Positions 54,285 to 63,570 of a DNA stretch of 64,000 nt are shown piece after piece. The notes under the pieces were generated by a model. It had not been told where the DNA came from, made no database searches, and saw nothing but the letters and a program-made list of their open reading frames with translations. Positions within the stretch are counted from its first letter, which is position 1. Each line of letters opens with the position of its first letter. Source of the DNA: Rhodopirellula sp. (GTDB lineage Bacteria > Planctomycetota > Planctomycetia > Pirellulales > Pirellulaceae); the NCBI GenBank assembly GCA_003513555.1, contig DOPG01000032.1, positions 31,100-95,099 on the forward strand. Direction: 5' to 3'. Made by a program: the position numbers and the translations under genes.

Positions 54285-55847
54285 TTGTTCGATACCCTAA
54301 TTGATGAATTTGAAGCCGTTGCAGCACAAAGCACGGAGGCCATGACGAGTGGCTTCCGCAAGTTGCCTATCGACGACAACGAAGACAACAACGTAGCCGT
54401 GGCCATTGCTGAGCAGGCCGACGGTCAAGTGCAACTCGACAGTCCCGATGAGTTGCTCGCTGTTGATGAGAGTGAATCATGGTCGGACGACCCGGTGCGA
54501 ATGTACCTGACGCAAATGGGCGAAATTCCTCTGCTGACACGGCGACAGGAAATCGAACTGGCAAAACGGATCGAGGAAACTCGTCGCCGATTCCGAACAA
54601 AGCTTTTGGAAAACCATTTCGTTCTCGTCGAAGCGTACAAAACGCTGAAGAAGGTGTACCGCAGCCAGCTGCCATTTGATCGTACCGTCCAAGTTTCGGT
54701 TACTGACCGTCTTGAGAAGGAACAGATCATTGGTCGTCTTCCGCACAACCTGCGAACGCTGCAAACTTTGCTCCGACGCAACCGTCATGATTGGAAGGTC
54801 TCTCTAAGCAAGAGCGCTTCACAGCGTCGACGTGCAGAAGCATGGCGTTCGCTAGCCCGTCGTCGTCGACGTGCCGTTCGCCTGATTGAAGAGCTAGGCC
54901 TTCGCACTCAGCGCATCGAGACACGCATTGATCTGCTCGCAAAATTTTCAGTACGCCTTGGCGAGATCGATTCTGAAATCTCTGCACAGAAACGCACCAA
55001 GCATGGTCGCGAAATCCGTGAGGAACTATTGCACGAGCGGCGTCAAATTCTGACCGCCTGTCAGGAAACTCCCACCTCGCTTCGCAACCGTGTGAAGATG
55101 TTGAACACAGTTTACTCCGAGTACCAGCAGGCTAAGCGTGAACTAAGCGAAGGCAACCTGCGATTGGTGGTGTCAATTGCCAAGAAGTACAGAAACCGGG
55201 GCCTTTCTTTCCTTGATCTGATTCAGGAAGGAAACGCAGGACTGATGCGTGCGGTCGACAAGTTCGAGTATCGTCGTGGTTTCAAGTTTTGTACTTACGC
55301 CACTTGGTGGATTCGTCAGGCGATCACACGTGCTGTAGCAGATCAAAGCCGAACCATTCGTATTCCTGTGCACATGGTTGAAACGATGAGCCGCGTTCGA
55401 AACGTTGCTCGACAGTTGCTTCAGGAACTTGGCCGCGAACCAACGATCGAAGAAACCGCTCGTCGTGCTGATGTGACGGTCGAAGAAGCTCGTCGCGTGC
55501 TGACCATGAGCCGTTTCCCTATCTCTTTGGACCGGCCTGTCGGTAACAGTGAAGACAGCCAGTTTGGAGATCTCCTGCCGGACGGAACTGCCGAAAGTCC
55601 GCAAATCGGTGCTACTCAGGAAATGTTGCGGGACCGCATCAGCAATGTGCTGAAGTCACTCTCGTATCGTGAACGTGAAATCATCAAACTACGATACGGG
55701 CTTGGTGATGGATACAGTTATACGCTTGAGGAGGTTGGGCATATCTTCAAAGTGACTCGAGAACGAATTCGACAGATTGAAGCCAAAGCTGTTCGCAAAC
55801 TGCAGCAACCGAGCCGCAGCCAAGATCTGGTCGGTTTCCTCGACTAA
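54285..55847 (+). CDS. rpoD: Primary sigma-70 factor RpoD/SigA-like
   Basis: 520-residue sigma factor giving RNA polymerase promoter specificity. Region 1.2 is DDPVRMYLTQMGEIPLLTRRQEIELAKRIE. Regions 2.1-2.4 run from about 287 to 357, with NLRLVVSIAKKYRNRG, DLIQEGNAGLMRAVDKFEYRRGFKF and TYATWWIRQAITRAVADQSRTIRIPVHM, the hallmark of primary factors. Region 3 follows (GREPTIEETARRADV). Region 4 has REREIIKLRYGLGDG and TRERIRQIEAKAVRKL. There is no long region 1.1. A ~180-residue, Arg-rich non-conserved stretch separates regions 1.2 and 2. TTG start supported by GAGGAG. Ends just before a strong terminator. Confidence 0.92.
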   Translation: MFDTLIDEFEAVAAQSTEAMTSGFRKLPIDDNEDNNVAVAIAEQADGQVQLDSPDELLAVDESESWSDDPVRMYLTQMGEIPLLTRRQEIELAKRIEETRRRFRTKLLENHFVLVEAYKTLKKVYRSQLPFDRTVQVSVTDRLEKEQIIGRLPHNLRTLQTLLRRNRHDWKVSLSKSASQRRRAEAWRSLARRRRRAVRLIEELGLRTQRIETRIDLLAKFSVRLGEIDSEISAQKRTKHGREIREELLHERRQILTACQETPTSLRNRVKMLNTVYSEYQQAKRELSEGNLRLVVSIAKKYRNRGLSFLDLIQEGNAGLMRAVDKFEYRRGFKFCTYATWWIRQAITRAVADQSRTIRIPVHMVETMSRVRNVARQLLQELGREPTIEETARRADVTVEEARRVLTMSRFPISLDRPVGNSEDSQFGDLLPDGTAESPQIGATQEMLRDRISNVLKSLSYREREIIKLRYGLGDGYSYTLEEVGHIFKVTRERIRQIEAKAVRKLQQPSRSQDLVGFLD

Positions 55848-55892
55848 TGGCGAACTTCGCTGTAAACCACAGCACTCATCAATCAACACTCT

Positions 55893-55927
55893 AAAGCGGC
55901 ACGGTAAAACAACGTGCCGCTTTTTTT
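55893..55927 (+). terminator. Rho-independent terminator of the sigma factor gene
   Basis: AAAGCGGCACG, a nine-base loop, CGTGCCGCTTT and a run of T (seven in a row). A textbook stem and T run 46 bases after the stop. The start codon of a longer version of the next frame (55914) falls inside it. Confidence 0.9.
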
Positions 55928-55949
55928 ATTCCACGGAAAAGTCCGATCG

Positions 55950-57383
55950 ATGCCCAACCACCAACTCGTGCTGCAAGAGGGATGGCAACAACATCAGGCG
56001 GGTAACCTTGATCAGGCTGAGCAGCTCTATCAACAAGTCATCGACTCCCACCCCCAAGATGCCGATGCATGGGTTTTTCTTGGAATCCTTCAATTTGATC
56101 GAAGACAATTCGAATCATCAGTTTTGTCCTACCGCAAAGCATTGAAAATAAGAGCCAGGTATCCAATTGCATGGAACAATCTCGGCAATGCACTTCGCAT
56201 GCTTGGAAACGTTGATGAGGCAGAGAAGTGCTTCTTCACGTCCCTATCACAGCAACCCGATTATCTATCCGCATTCAAAAATCGAGGAACTCTTTGGACA
56301 TGGGCCGGTGAAATTGAAAAAGGATTCAAATGGTATCTGGAAGGCCTTAAACATCATCCCAATGACGCTGAGCTGCACCGCAACCTTGGTGTCATCCATC
56401 TGCTGATGGGCAACTACGAAGAGGGTTGGCCCGAGTACCGATGGCGTTGGAAATTTCAAGGAATGTATCGACCTTCAACACATGCCCCCACTTGGAAGGG
56501 TGAAACACTTGAGAACAAAACTATTCTGCTTTATCCGGAACAGGGATTGGGTGATGCGATTCAATTCGTCCGTGTTGCAAACGAACTCAAACAGCGAGGT
56601 GCCACAGTTTATGTTCAGATCAGCGCGAGGTTAAAACCTCTCTTTTGCTCTGCTCCTGGTATCGATCTGCTTTTGGATCGTGACGAAGCTCTGCCACCTT
56701 TTGACTTTCATGCTTCCTTCATCGAAGTCATCGACTATCTCTACCAAGCCACAGGTGAAATCGCATGGGGAAAAGACCTATTTTCGAGAGACGCAGGATA
56801 TCTGAGGGTTTCCGACGCACTGGTCGACTACTGGAAAAAATGGTTTGATCAATTACCACCGACTGCCAGGCAGCCCAATGCAACAAACCCCAATGCCCTG
56901 AAGAGGAATTTCAGAGTGGGCATCAATTGGCAGGGCAATCCGAACCACCACGCAGATGTGTACCGGAGCATTCCACTGGAAACGTTTGTCCCGTTCACCA
57001 ACACCAAAGGCATTCAATTATTCAGCCTGCAATTTGGTTTCGGTAGCGAACAATTGACCCAAAGCCACCTGAAAAACTCAATCACGACTTTCCCCAATCA
57101 TGTCGATACCGACGGTGGCGCGTTCACTGATACGGCAGCGATTTTGAGAAATCTTGATATGGTCGTAACAAGCGACACTTCGTTAGCACATCTTGCAGGA
57201 GCCGTGGGTACACGAACAAGCCTGTTACTGGGTAAAGTGCCTGATTGGCGTTGGCTACGGAGTGGCTCAAGTACGCCTTGGTATCCCAGCATGAGTTTGT
57301 TTCGGCAAATCAAACTTGGAACGTGGAGCGAGCCTGTCGCAGAGGTTGAAGCCGAGTTACAAAAATCAGCTTTCATGGGTTGA
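55950..57383 (+). CDS. TPR protein with GT9-like glycosyltransferase domain
   Basis: 477 residues from the ATG at 55950; one at 55914 lies inside the preceding terminator. The first ~190 residues form TPR repeats (AGNLDQAEQLYQQVIDSHP, YPIAWNNLGNALRMLGNVDEA, AELHRNLGVIHLLMGNYEEGW). The rest resembles GT9/heptosyltransferase folds: ILLYPEQGLGDAIQFVRVANEL at its start, then RVGINWQGNPNHHADVYRSIP, DMVVTSDTSLAHLAGAVG and LLGKVPDWRWLRSG in the donor-site half. It probably glycosylates a protein or envelope component. TPR plus this domain is common in planctomycetes. Substrate unknown. Confidence 0.82.
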   Translation: MPNHQLVLQEGWQQHQAGNLDQAEQLYQQVIDSHPQDADAWVFLGILQFDRRQFESSVLSYRKALKIRARYPIAWNNLGNALRMLGNVDEAEKCFFTSLSQQPDYLSAFKNRGTLWTWAGEIEKGFKWYLEGLKHHPNDAELHRNLGVIHLLMGNYEEGWPEYRWRWKFQGMYRPSTHAPTWKGETLENKTILLYPEQGLGDAIQFVRVANELKQRGATVYVQISARLKPLFCSAPGIDLLLDRDEALPPFDFHASFIEVIDYLYQATGEIAWGKDLFSRDAGYLRVSDALVDYWKKWFDQLPPTARQPNATNPNALKRNFRVGINWQGNPNHHADVYRSIPLETFVPFTNTKGIQLFSLQFGFGSEQLTQSHLKNSITTFPNHVDTDGGAFTDTAAILRNLDMVVTSDTSLAHLAGAVGTRTSLLLGKVPDWRWLRSGSSTPWYPSMSLFRQIKLGTWSEPVAEVEAELQKSAFMG

Positions 57384-57492
57384 GAGACGACTTCTTCCAA
57401 GGCTGATAAATCGATCAGCACAGCCACCCCAACTTGATGTCGGAGTCCATGCTGTCGCGATTAGATAGCAAGTTGCTCACGATTCAACACGT

Positions 57493-58416
57493 TCAGTCAC
57501 ACTCTGTTTCGGCCATGTCGCGGGCATGGTAACTGCTGCGAACAAACGGTCCACTGGCAACCTTCCTGAAACCCATCTGTTTGGCTATTTCACCCAGTTC
57601 ATCAAACTCCTCCGGCGGCACAAAACGAACAACCGGCAGGTATTTCTCACCTGGCTGAAGATATTGCCCCAGTGTGAGAAAGTCGACATCGTGTTCACGC
57701 AGGTCGGCCAAAGCTTCCAGCAATTCTCCACGCTCTTCACCCAAACCTAACATCAAACCACTCTTGGTTTTTACTTCCGGGTTGTACGACTTGACCTGCT
57801 TCATCATGCCGAGGGTCCACGAGTAATCGCTTTTAGGACCACGAACGCGGCGGTAAAGCCGAGGTACTGTTTCCATGTTGTGATTGAAAACATCGGGGCG
57901 AGCTTCAACCACACGTTCCAGCGACGGTTTGCAGTGGACAAAATCAGGCGTAAGGACTTCCGTGGTAGCACCGGTCTTTTCACGCACAGCGATGACACAG
58001 CGATAAAAGTGATCGGCCCCACCATCAGGTAAGTCATCTCGGGTGACACTGGTAATCACGACGTGTTTGAGACCCAGGCGATGTGCTGCCTCTGCCACAC
58101 GTTCGGGCTCATCTGACTCAGGCAATTCAGGTGGTCGACCACGGTGAACAGCACAAAAGCCACAAGGTCGCGTGCAAACGTTCCCCAAAATCATGAAAGT
58201 TGCAGTCTGCTGGCTGTAGCACTCCATCCGGTTAGGGCATTTTGCGTTATCGCAGACTGTCTCTAACCGCAATTCATCCAACAAACCCTGTGTCATATGG
58301 TTTGCATTTCCGGAGGGTATTGGCCTTTTCAGCCAACGGGGCAGCCTACCGGAGGCCGAAACCTCTGCACCTTCAGGAATTTCAGGATCTGCCACTACAG
58401 GAAGTCGAAAAGCCAT
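57493..58416 (-). CDS. lipA: Lipoyl synthase
   Basis: Radical SAM enzyme that inserts two sulfur atoms into protein-bound octanoyl groups to make lipoate. 307 residues. The auxiliary [4Fe-4S] cluster cysteines are Cys55, Cys60 and Cys66 in CDNAKCPNRMEC. The radical SAM cluster is CTRPCGFC (Cys81, 85, 88). RSSYHA near the C-terminus holds the conserved serine that ligates the auxiliary cluster. All conserved cysteines are present. LipB or LplA is not in the window. Confidence 0.95.
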   Translation of the reverse strand: MAFRLPVVADPEIPEGAEVSASGRLPRWLKRPIPSGNANHMTQGLLDELRLETVCDNAKCPNRMECYSQQTATFMILGNVCTRPCGFCAVHRGRPPELPESDEPERVAEAAHRLGLKHVVITSVTRDDLPDGGADHFYRCVIAVREKTGATTEVLTPDFVHCKPSLERVVEARPDVFNHNMETVPRLYRRVRGPKSDYSWTLGMMKQVKSYNPEVKTKSGLMLGLGEERGELLEALADLREHDVDFLTLGQYLQPGEKYLPVVRFVPPEEFDELGEIAKQMGFRKVASGPFVRSSYHARDMAETECD

Positions 58417-58688
58417 TCAACAAAAAACCAGGGTGAAAAGGACGAACCAAAGCTCAAGTCGCTTTCTATTGTAGTGGGAAGTTCAGTCCCGACCATGGCT
58501 GGACACAGGCACTCCCCGCCAAACAACACGCACGACAGCGACTCCGTAGCTTCAGGGTGATTGATGAGAAAAGGGTGGCAGTGACGGAAAAAATCTGCGT
58601 CCATCGACGATAAAGGTCCAAAATCTGGGTTTGGAGGTCGGAGTCTGGCTACGTTCAAGCGTCTTCGCCGCCTACAATTCTCAGCGTT

Positions 58689-59210
58689 ATGGGAAAGAAG
58701 AAAAACAAATCGAAAGCTTCCAGTGGCAAGAAGAAGGCAGGTGCCAAGAAAACCGAGCCGACGGTCACGATGGTTGCCGAAAACCGGAAAGCCCGCCACC
58801 GCTATGAAATACTCGATTCAGTCGAGTGCGGCATGATGATGATGGGCAGCGAAGTCAAATCGATGCGTGACAATAAGCTTTCGCTCGACGAGGCCTACAT
58901 TCGCGTCAAAGGGCAGGAATTGTGGCTGATCGGTGCTGACATCGCCCATTACAGGAACGCTGGCATGTGGAATCATGATCCGAGGCGACCACGTAAGCTT
59001 CTGGTTCATGCACGGGAATTCGAGAAATTTGCCGGTCGGGCTCATGAGCGAAGCCTGACACTGGTTCCACTACGCGTCTATTTCAACGAACGTGGGATTG
59101 CAAAGTGCGTGATGGGGCTGGTCAAAGGCAAGAAATTGCACGACAAACGTGAGACACTGAAGAAACGAGACACTGACCGTGGGCTACAACGGGCCATGAG
59201 ACGAAGATGA
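58689..59210 (+). CDS. smpB: SsrA-binding protein SmpB
   Basis: Binds tmRNA and brings it to stalled ribosomes for trans-translation. 173 residues. A basic, Lys/Gly/Ser-rich N-terminal extension of ~35 residues precedes the core: NRKARHRYEILDSVECG, GSEVKSMRDNKLSLDEAYIRV, HYRNAG and HERSLTLVPLRVYF. The Lys/Arg-rich C-terminal tail (KKRDTDRGLQRAMRRR) is the part that enters the mRNA channel. Its stop overlaps the start of the ABC ATPase by four bases. No tmRNA gene is in the window. Confidence 0.94.
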   Translation: MGKKKNKSKASSGKKKAGAKKTEPTVTMVAENRKARHRYEILDSVECGMMMMGSEVKSMRDNKLSLDEAYIRVKGQELWLIGADIAHYRNAGMWNHDPRRPRKLLVHAREFEKFAGRAHERSLTLVPLRVYFNERGIAKCVMGLVKGKKLHDKRETLKKRDTDRGLQRAMRRR

Positions 59211-59896
59211 CAGCACTAGTAAATATCAAAGACCTGAAAAAAAGTTTCACTCAGCCTGAAGGCGGCAAGCTGCTCGTTCTGGACATCTCTGAATTCCAGA
59301 TCGCCAAGGGTGAACAAGTGGCAATGATTGGCCAAAGCGGCGGCGGCAAAACAACACTTTTGCACCTGATTGCCGGCCTACTGTCGCCTGATCAAGGATC
59401 GATTCAAATTGACGGGATCGAAACCAATGGTCTCAGCGAAGAAGGACGTGACCGCTTTCGCGCTGAAACCATTGGTTATGTTTTCCAAACCTTCAATCTT
59501 CTTCCTGCTTTCACCGCCATCGAGAATGTTCGCTTGGGCATGGCCTTTGGCTCCGGAAAGCATCAGCATGCCCGAGCAGGTGACTTGCTAACGCGTGTCG
59601 GGCTAAAAGATCGCTTCAACTATCGCCCGGGACAATTGTCTGTTGGGCAACAGCAGCGAGTTGCAATTGCTCGCTCACTGGCAGGACGCCCCAAATTACT
59701 TCTGGCTGATGAGCCAACAGCCAACGTGGATCCCAGCAGCGCTGACAGTGTGTTGGAACTGATACGCGACACATGCCGCGAAGAAGACGTTTCACTGCTC
59801 ACGGTCACCCATGACATGCAGATCGCAGCCCGTTTTGATCGGATCGAAAAACTGGACGAGATCAATCAAGTAGATCACACCACCGCGGCATCATGA
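59207..59896 (+). CDS. ABC transporter ATP-binding protein (LolD/MacB type)
   Basis: 229-residue ATPase. Walker A is GQSGGGKTT (42-50), the signature LSVGQQQRVAIARSL, Walker B LLLADEP, and the D loop TANVDP. A His switch is in LTVTHDMQ. The overall length and sequence fit the lipoprotein-releasing/MacB group, which drives substrate export through an FtsX-like permease. Translation is coupled to smpB by a 4-base overlap. The permease follows 64 bp later. Confidence 0.92.
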   Translation: MTALVNIKDLKKSFTQPEGGKLLVLDISEFQIAKGEQVAMIGQSGGGKTTLLHLIAGLLSPDQGSIQIDGIETNGLSEEGRDRFRAETIGYVFQTFNLLPAFTAIENVRLGMAFGSGKHQHARAGDLLTRVGLKDRFNYRPGQLSVGQQQRVAIARSLAGRPKLLLADEPTANVDPSSADSVLELIRDTCREEDVSLLTVTHDMQIAARFDRIEKLDEINQVDHTTAAS

Positions 59897-59960
59897 AGCT
59901 CGCACCGTGTTCATGAGTTCAAATTGTTCACCTACCCGGTACTGAAGCAAGCATCCCACC

Positions 59961-61481
59961 ATGTCTCTCATTCACATCGCTTGGCGCAACTTTTGCCATC
60001 GAGCACTCTCGAGCTTCCTAACAACATTTTCTTTGGCACTGGGTGTTGGCCTAGTTGTGCTCGTTCTGTCAATCTACGGGGTAATCAGCGAGGCATTCAC
60101 GCGAAACGCTTCGGTTGGTTACAACCTTGTGGTCGGCCCCAAGGGCAGCCCTCTACAACTGACCTTGAATAGTGTTTTCTATCTCAGCCAACCGATCGAA
60201 AACCTGCCTTACACGGAGTACATGGAATTCCTGCCAAAGGACGAGCGTGCCTCCATGGTGAGCCGATTTGGTGGTGACCCCAAACTTGCTGAGCGTGATG
60301 GAAAATATGCACCTTACATTGCGGGTGGGTTTGCCATTCCGCTGGCACTTGGTGACTACTTCGGCGAATTCAGGGTCGTCGGAACCACGCCTGAGTTCTT
60401 TACCAAATTGAAACACGGGCCCAACGTGGATGAAGATTTCACGTTCAGTCAGGGCCGAGCCTTCAGCAATTTTTCTCCCGAAAACAGTTACTTTGAAGCT
60501 GTTTTGGGAGCGCGAGTCGCGAAAGAAATGAACGTCGCGGTTGGCGAGAAGTTTTACCCAACCCACGGTGATCCGTCTGGTCAAGGGCACGAGCAGGGCT
60601 TCACGATTGTCGGAATCCTGGACCCAACTGGAACGCCTAACGACCGTGCCGCGTTCGTCAATCTTGAAGGATTCTATCTGATGGATGGGCACGCCAAGCC
60701 CATTGAGCGGGATCCGGAAGAAGACGTACTGGACGAGGCCGTTGATGCCGAAGCATCGAACGAAGAACCACCTGTCACTGAATCAGAAAGCGATTCCCCA
60801 ACAGCCGCTGCCCCAGAAAGCACGCAGAACAACGGTATACGTCTGGTTCAAACCGAGGCAAGTGTCTCCGATTCCGATCCGGTCACCAATGAGGATCCAG
60901 GAAGCGACAAAGAGCATCGCCCACTTTCCATTCCGGAGCGAGAAGTCACATCAATCCTCATTCGAAACGGGAACATCATGTTCGCCCCCGGAATGCAAAA
61001 CGCCATCAACGAAGGGATTCGTGCACAGGCCGCTGCACCCATCGGAGAGATCAACAAGCTCATGAACTTGATCGTTGGTCCTCTGCTCACAGCCTTGTTG
61101 GCAATCACAGGCATTACCTGCGCCGTCGCAGCAGTGGGAATTCTCGTTTCGATCTACAACTCAATGAACGACCGCCGTCGTGATATCGCGATCATGCGTG
61201 CCCTGGGTGCCCGTCGCACAACCGTTACGAGCATCATTATTTTTGAAAGCTTTCAAGTGGCCTTGATAGGCACCATTGCCGGCTGGTTACTGGCCCATAC
61301 CGCAATCGTTCTCTACTCCGGAAAAATCGAAGATCAAACAGGAGTCCAAGTTGGCTTCTTCACCACCAGTAATTATGAAATCCTGGTTTTACCATTAGTT
61401 CTCGGCTTGGCTCTCATCGCTGCTCTACTTCCAGCATGGGCAGCCTACCGTACTGATGTTGGCTCAAACCTTTCAGCTTAA
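59961..61481 (+). CDS. ABC transporter permease (FtsX/MacB type) with acidic insertion
   Basis: 506 residues, partner of the ATPase just upstream. One N-terminal helix (RALSSFLTTFSLALGVGLVVLVLSI) is followed by a ~330-residue external domain, then three helices. IAIMRALGARRTTVTSIIIFESFQVALIG is the FtsX core. Within the external domain, about residues 250-325 are an acidic, Ser/Thr/Glu/Asp-rich stretch with no fold, absent in most relatives. The pair likely moves a lipoprotein or other envelope molecule, or acts mechanically. The 3' end overlaps the convergent DUF255 gene by nine bases. Confidence 0.88.
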   Translation: MSLIHIAWRNFCHRALSSFLTTFSLALGVGLVVLVLSIYGVISEAFTRNASVGYNLVVGPKGSPLQLTLNSVFYLSQPIENLPYTEYMEFLPKDERASMVSRFGGDPKLAERDGKYAPYIAGGFAIPLALGDYFGEFRVVGTTPEFFTKLKHGPNVDEDFTFSQGRAFSNFSPENSYFEAVLGARVAKEMNVAVGEKFYPTHGDPSGQGHEQGFTIVGILDPTGTPNDRAAFVNLEGFYLMDGHAKPIERDPEEDVLDEAVDAEASNEEPPVTESESDSPTAAAPESTQNNGIRLVQTEASVSDSDPVTNEDPGSDKEHRPLSIPEREVTSILIRNGNIMFAPGMQNAINEGIRAQAAAPIGEINKLMNLIVGPLLTALLAITGITCAVAAVGILVSIYNSMNDRRRDIAIMRALGARRTTVTSIIIFESFQVALIGTIAGWLLAHTAIVLYSGKIEDQTGVQVGFFTTSNYEILVLPLVLGLALIAALLPAWAAYRTDVGSNLSA

Positions 61482-63548
61482 CCGATTATCATCCAGCCAC
61501 TGTTTCAGCTCACGATTGCGAATCGGTTGATCGCAAGTGAAGTTTTCACAGCGGTACAGAGTAGGTTCACCATCAATGGCGACTCTTTCCTGGTTGAGCG
61601 CCACCGTAGGGCCAGACTCTGGTGCCTGACCGACGACCCACGAGAGGACCGCACGAGGGCGATAGGCGGCAAAGAAGTCAGGTCGAATACGAGCCAATTC
61701 AATGTTGTCAGCTACAGCTAACGCTAATTGTTGATTGCCATCATGTAAGTGATCCAGCACTGCGAGCAACGCTGCACAGGCAGAAGACTGTTGTTGCATC
61801 ACGACTGTCCCTGCAAGCAAAGTACGCTCCGCAATGTCTCGGAAGTCCTGTCGGTCACACAAGAGCGACAACTTCAACAAGCCACTGGCTGCCGACGCAT
61901 TACCACTTACAAGACTGCCATCATGCCAATCCTTGTTGCGTGCAATCAAAACTTCAGCATCATCTGCAGTGTAGAAAAAGCCGCCTACCTCACGATCCTC
62001 AAAGTGCTGGATCATGCTATCGGCCAACTTAATCGCACGTTTAATCCATCGAGCACGTCCCGTGGCTTCGAACAGAGCAATGAAGGCTTCGATTGTGAAG
62101 GCATAGTCATCAACGTAAGCATCCAAATGTGCTTTACCACCCCGGAACGCATGCAACAGCCTCCCGTCATCACGAGTCATATCCTTCAGTAGAAAATCGG
62201 CTGCGTCTTCGGCCGCCTTCAGATAGGTTGGCTGATTCAATACTGCCCCGGCAACTGACAGAGCCTTGATCATCAGAGCATTCCAAGCGGTGATGACCTT
62301 GTCATCGCGTCCCGGGTGCACCCGGTGCTCTCGGGCAACCCTTAATTGCTCACGATAGCCTGCCAACACTGCAGCGAGCTCACCCTCGTCCACTGACATT
62401 TCCTCAGCCCAGGCCGAAATACTTTGTGGCAAATTGGGAATACTTTTCCCTTCAAAGTTGCCTGTATCACTGATGTCGTAAACCGTACAGAAATCTCTTG
62501 CAGCTTCCTTTCCCAGTACCTGCTCAACTTGCTCTGGATTCCAGACGTAATACTTGCCTTCGACACCTTCGCTGTCAGCATCCTCGCTACAGTGGAATCC
62601 CCCGGCAGTATCAACCAGCTCACGACATACATAATCAAGAGTCTCGCGGGCAACTTCCGCGTGTCTTACATGTCCAGTGACTTGAAACGCCCGAACATAA
62701 ACTTCCGCCAACAGTGCATTGTCGTACAACATTTTTTCGAAGTGTGGAACAAGCCACTGCTCATCCACGCTGTAACGAGAGAAGCCGCCCCCAATGTGAT
62801 CACGGATGCCACCGGCTGCCATACGATCAAGTGTCAACTCGGCTGCGGCAACCATCGATTGATCGTCAATGGCTTGGCCCATTCTGAGCAAGAGACTGAG
62901 ATCTGTGGCATGCGGAAACTTGGGGGCCCCACCAAAACCGCCCCATTTATGATCCAACACTTCCAACAAACGTGCGCAAGCTGACAATACCAATTCACTG
63001 CTCGGACTTTCCACGGCAGAGATCGGGTCCGATTGCCCCTCGGTCCCAGTAGCCAACTGTTGCAGTGCAGCAGTGATTTGATCTGAATGACCCAACACCT
63101 CTTCGCGACGGTTTGCCCATGCTTCCGAGAGTGACTCCAGCACTTGTGAGAATCCGGGCATCGCAAACTTTTGCTTGGGGGGCCAATAGGTACCAGCGAA
63201 GAATGGCTGCCTTTGATGATCGAGAAAAACGCTCATAGGCCATCCACCGCGACCCGTCATGACTTGCAAGGCGTTCATGTAAACCTGATCAATATCAGGA
63301 CGCTCTTCACGATCCACTTTGATTGAAACAAAGTGTTGATTTAATAGAGCTGCGATCGCGTCATCTTCGAAACTCTCATGCTCCATCACATGGCACCAAT
63401 GACAGGCCGCATAGCCAACCGAAAGGAAGATTGGCTTATCTTCTCGCACTGCAAGCTCAAAAGCTTCCTCACCCCAGGGATACCAGTCAACGGGGTTGTT
63501 CTTGTGCTGCAGTAGATAGGGACTGAGTGAGTTAGCGAGTCGGTTCAA
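61473..63548 (-). CDS. DUF255 thioredoxin-like protein (YyaL/SPATA20 family)
   Basis: 691 residues. The N-terminal thioredoxin-like DUF255 domain has NNPVDWYPWGEEAF, then ACHWCHVM (Cys49-x-x-Cys52), then KVDREERPDIDQVYMNAL and GGWPMSVFLD. A ~500-residue (alpha/alpha)-barrel-like part follows: KFPHATDLSLLLRMG, GGFSRYSVDEQWLVPHFEKMLYDNALL and HCSEDADSEGVEGKYYVW, related to N-acylglucosamine 2-epimerase-like folds. The family is conserved from bacteria to humans, but its biochemical role is unclear. No export signal, so cytoplasmic. Lies between the ABC pair and gyrB. Confidence 0.92.
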   Translation of the reverse strand: MNRLANSLSPYLLQHKNNPVDWYPWGEEAFELAVREDKPIFLSVGYAACHWCHVMEHESFEDDAIAALLNQHFVSIKVDREERPDIDQVYMNALQVMTGRGGWPMSVFLDHQRQPFFAGTYWPPKQKFAMPGFSQVLESLSEAWANRREEVLGHSDQITAALQQLATGTEGQSDPISAVESPSSELVLSACARLLEVLDHKWGGFGGAPKFPHATDLSLLLRMGQAIDDQSMVAAAELTLDRMAAGGIRDHIGGGFSRYSVDEQWLVPHFEKMLYDNALLAEVYVRAFQVTGHVRHAEVARETLDYVCRELVDTAGGFHCSEDADSEGVEGKYYVWNPEQVEQVLGKEAARDFCTVYDISDTGNFEGKSIPNLPQSISAWAEEMSVDEGELAAVLAGYREQLRVAREHRVHPGRDDKVITAWNALMIKALSVAGAVLNQPTYLKAAEDAADFLLKDMTRDDGRLLHAFRGGKAHLDAYVDDYAFTIEAFIALFEATGRARWIKRAIKLADSMIQHFEDREVGGFFYTADDAEVLIARNKDWHDGSLVSGNASAASGLLKLSLLCDRQDFRDIAERTLLAGTVVMQQQSSACAALLAVLDHLHDGNQQLALAVADNIELARIRPDFFAAYRPRAVLSWVVGQAPESGPTVALNQERVAIDGEPTLYRCENFTCDQPIRNRELKQWLDDNRLS

Positions 63549-63570
63549 TTTCTACGCTTTCGACGAAAGA

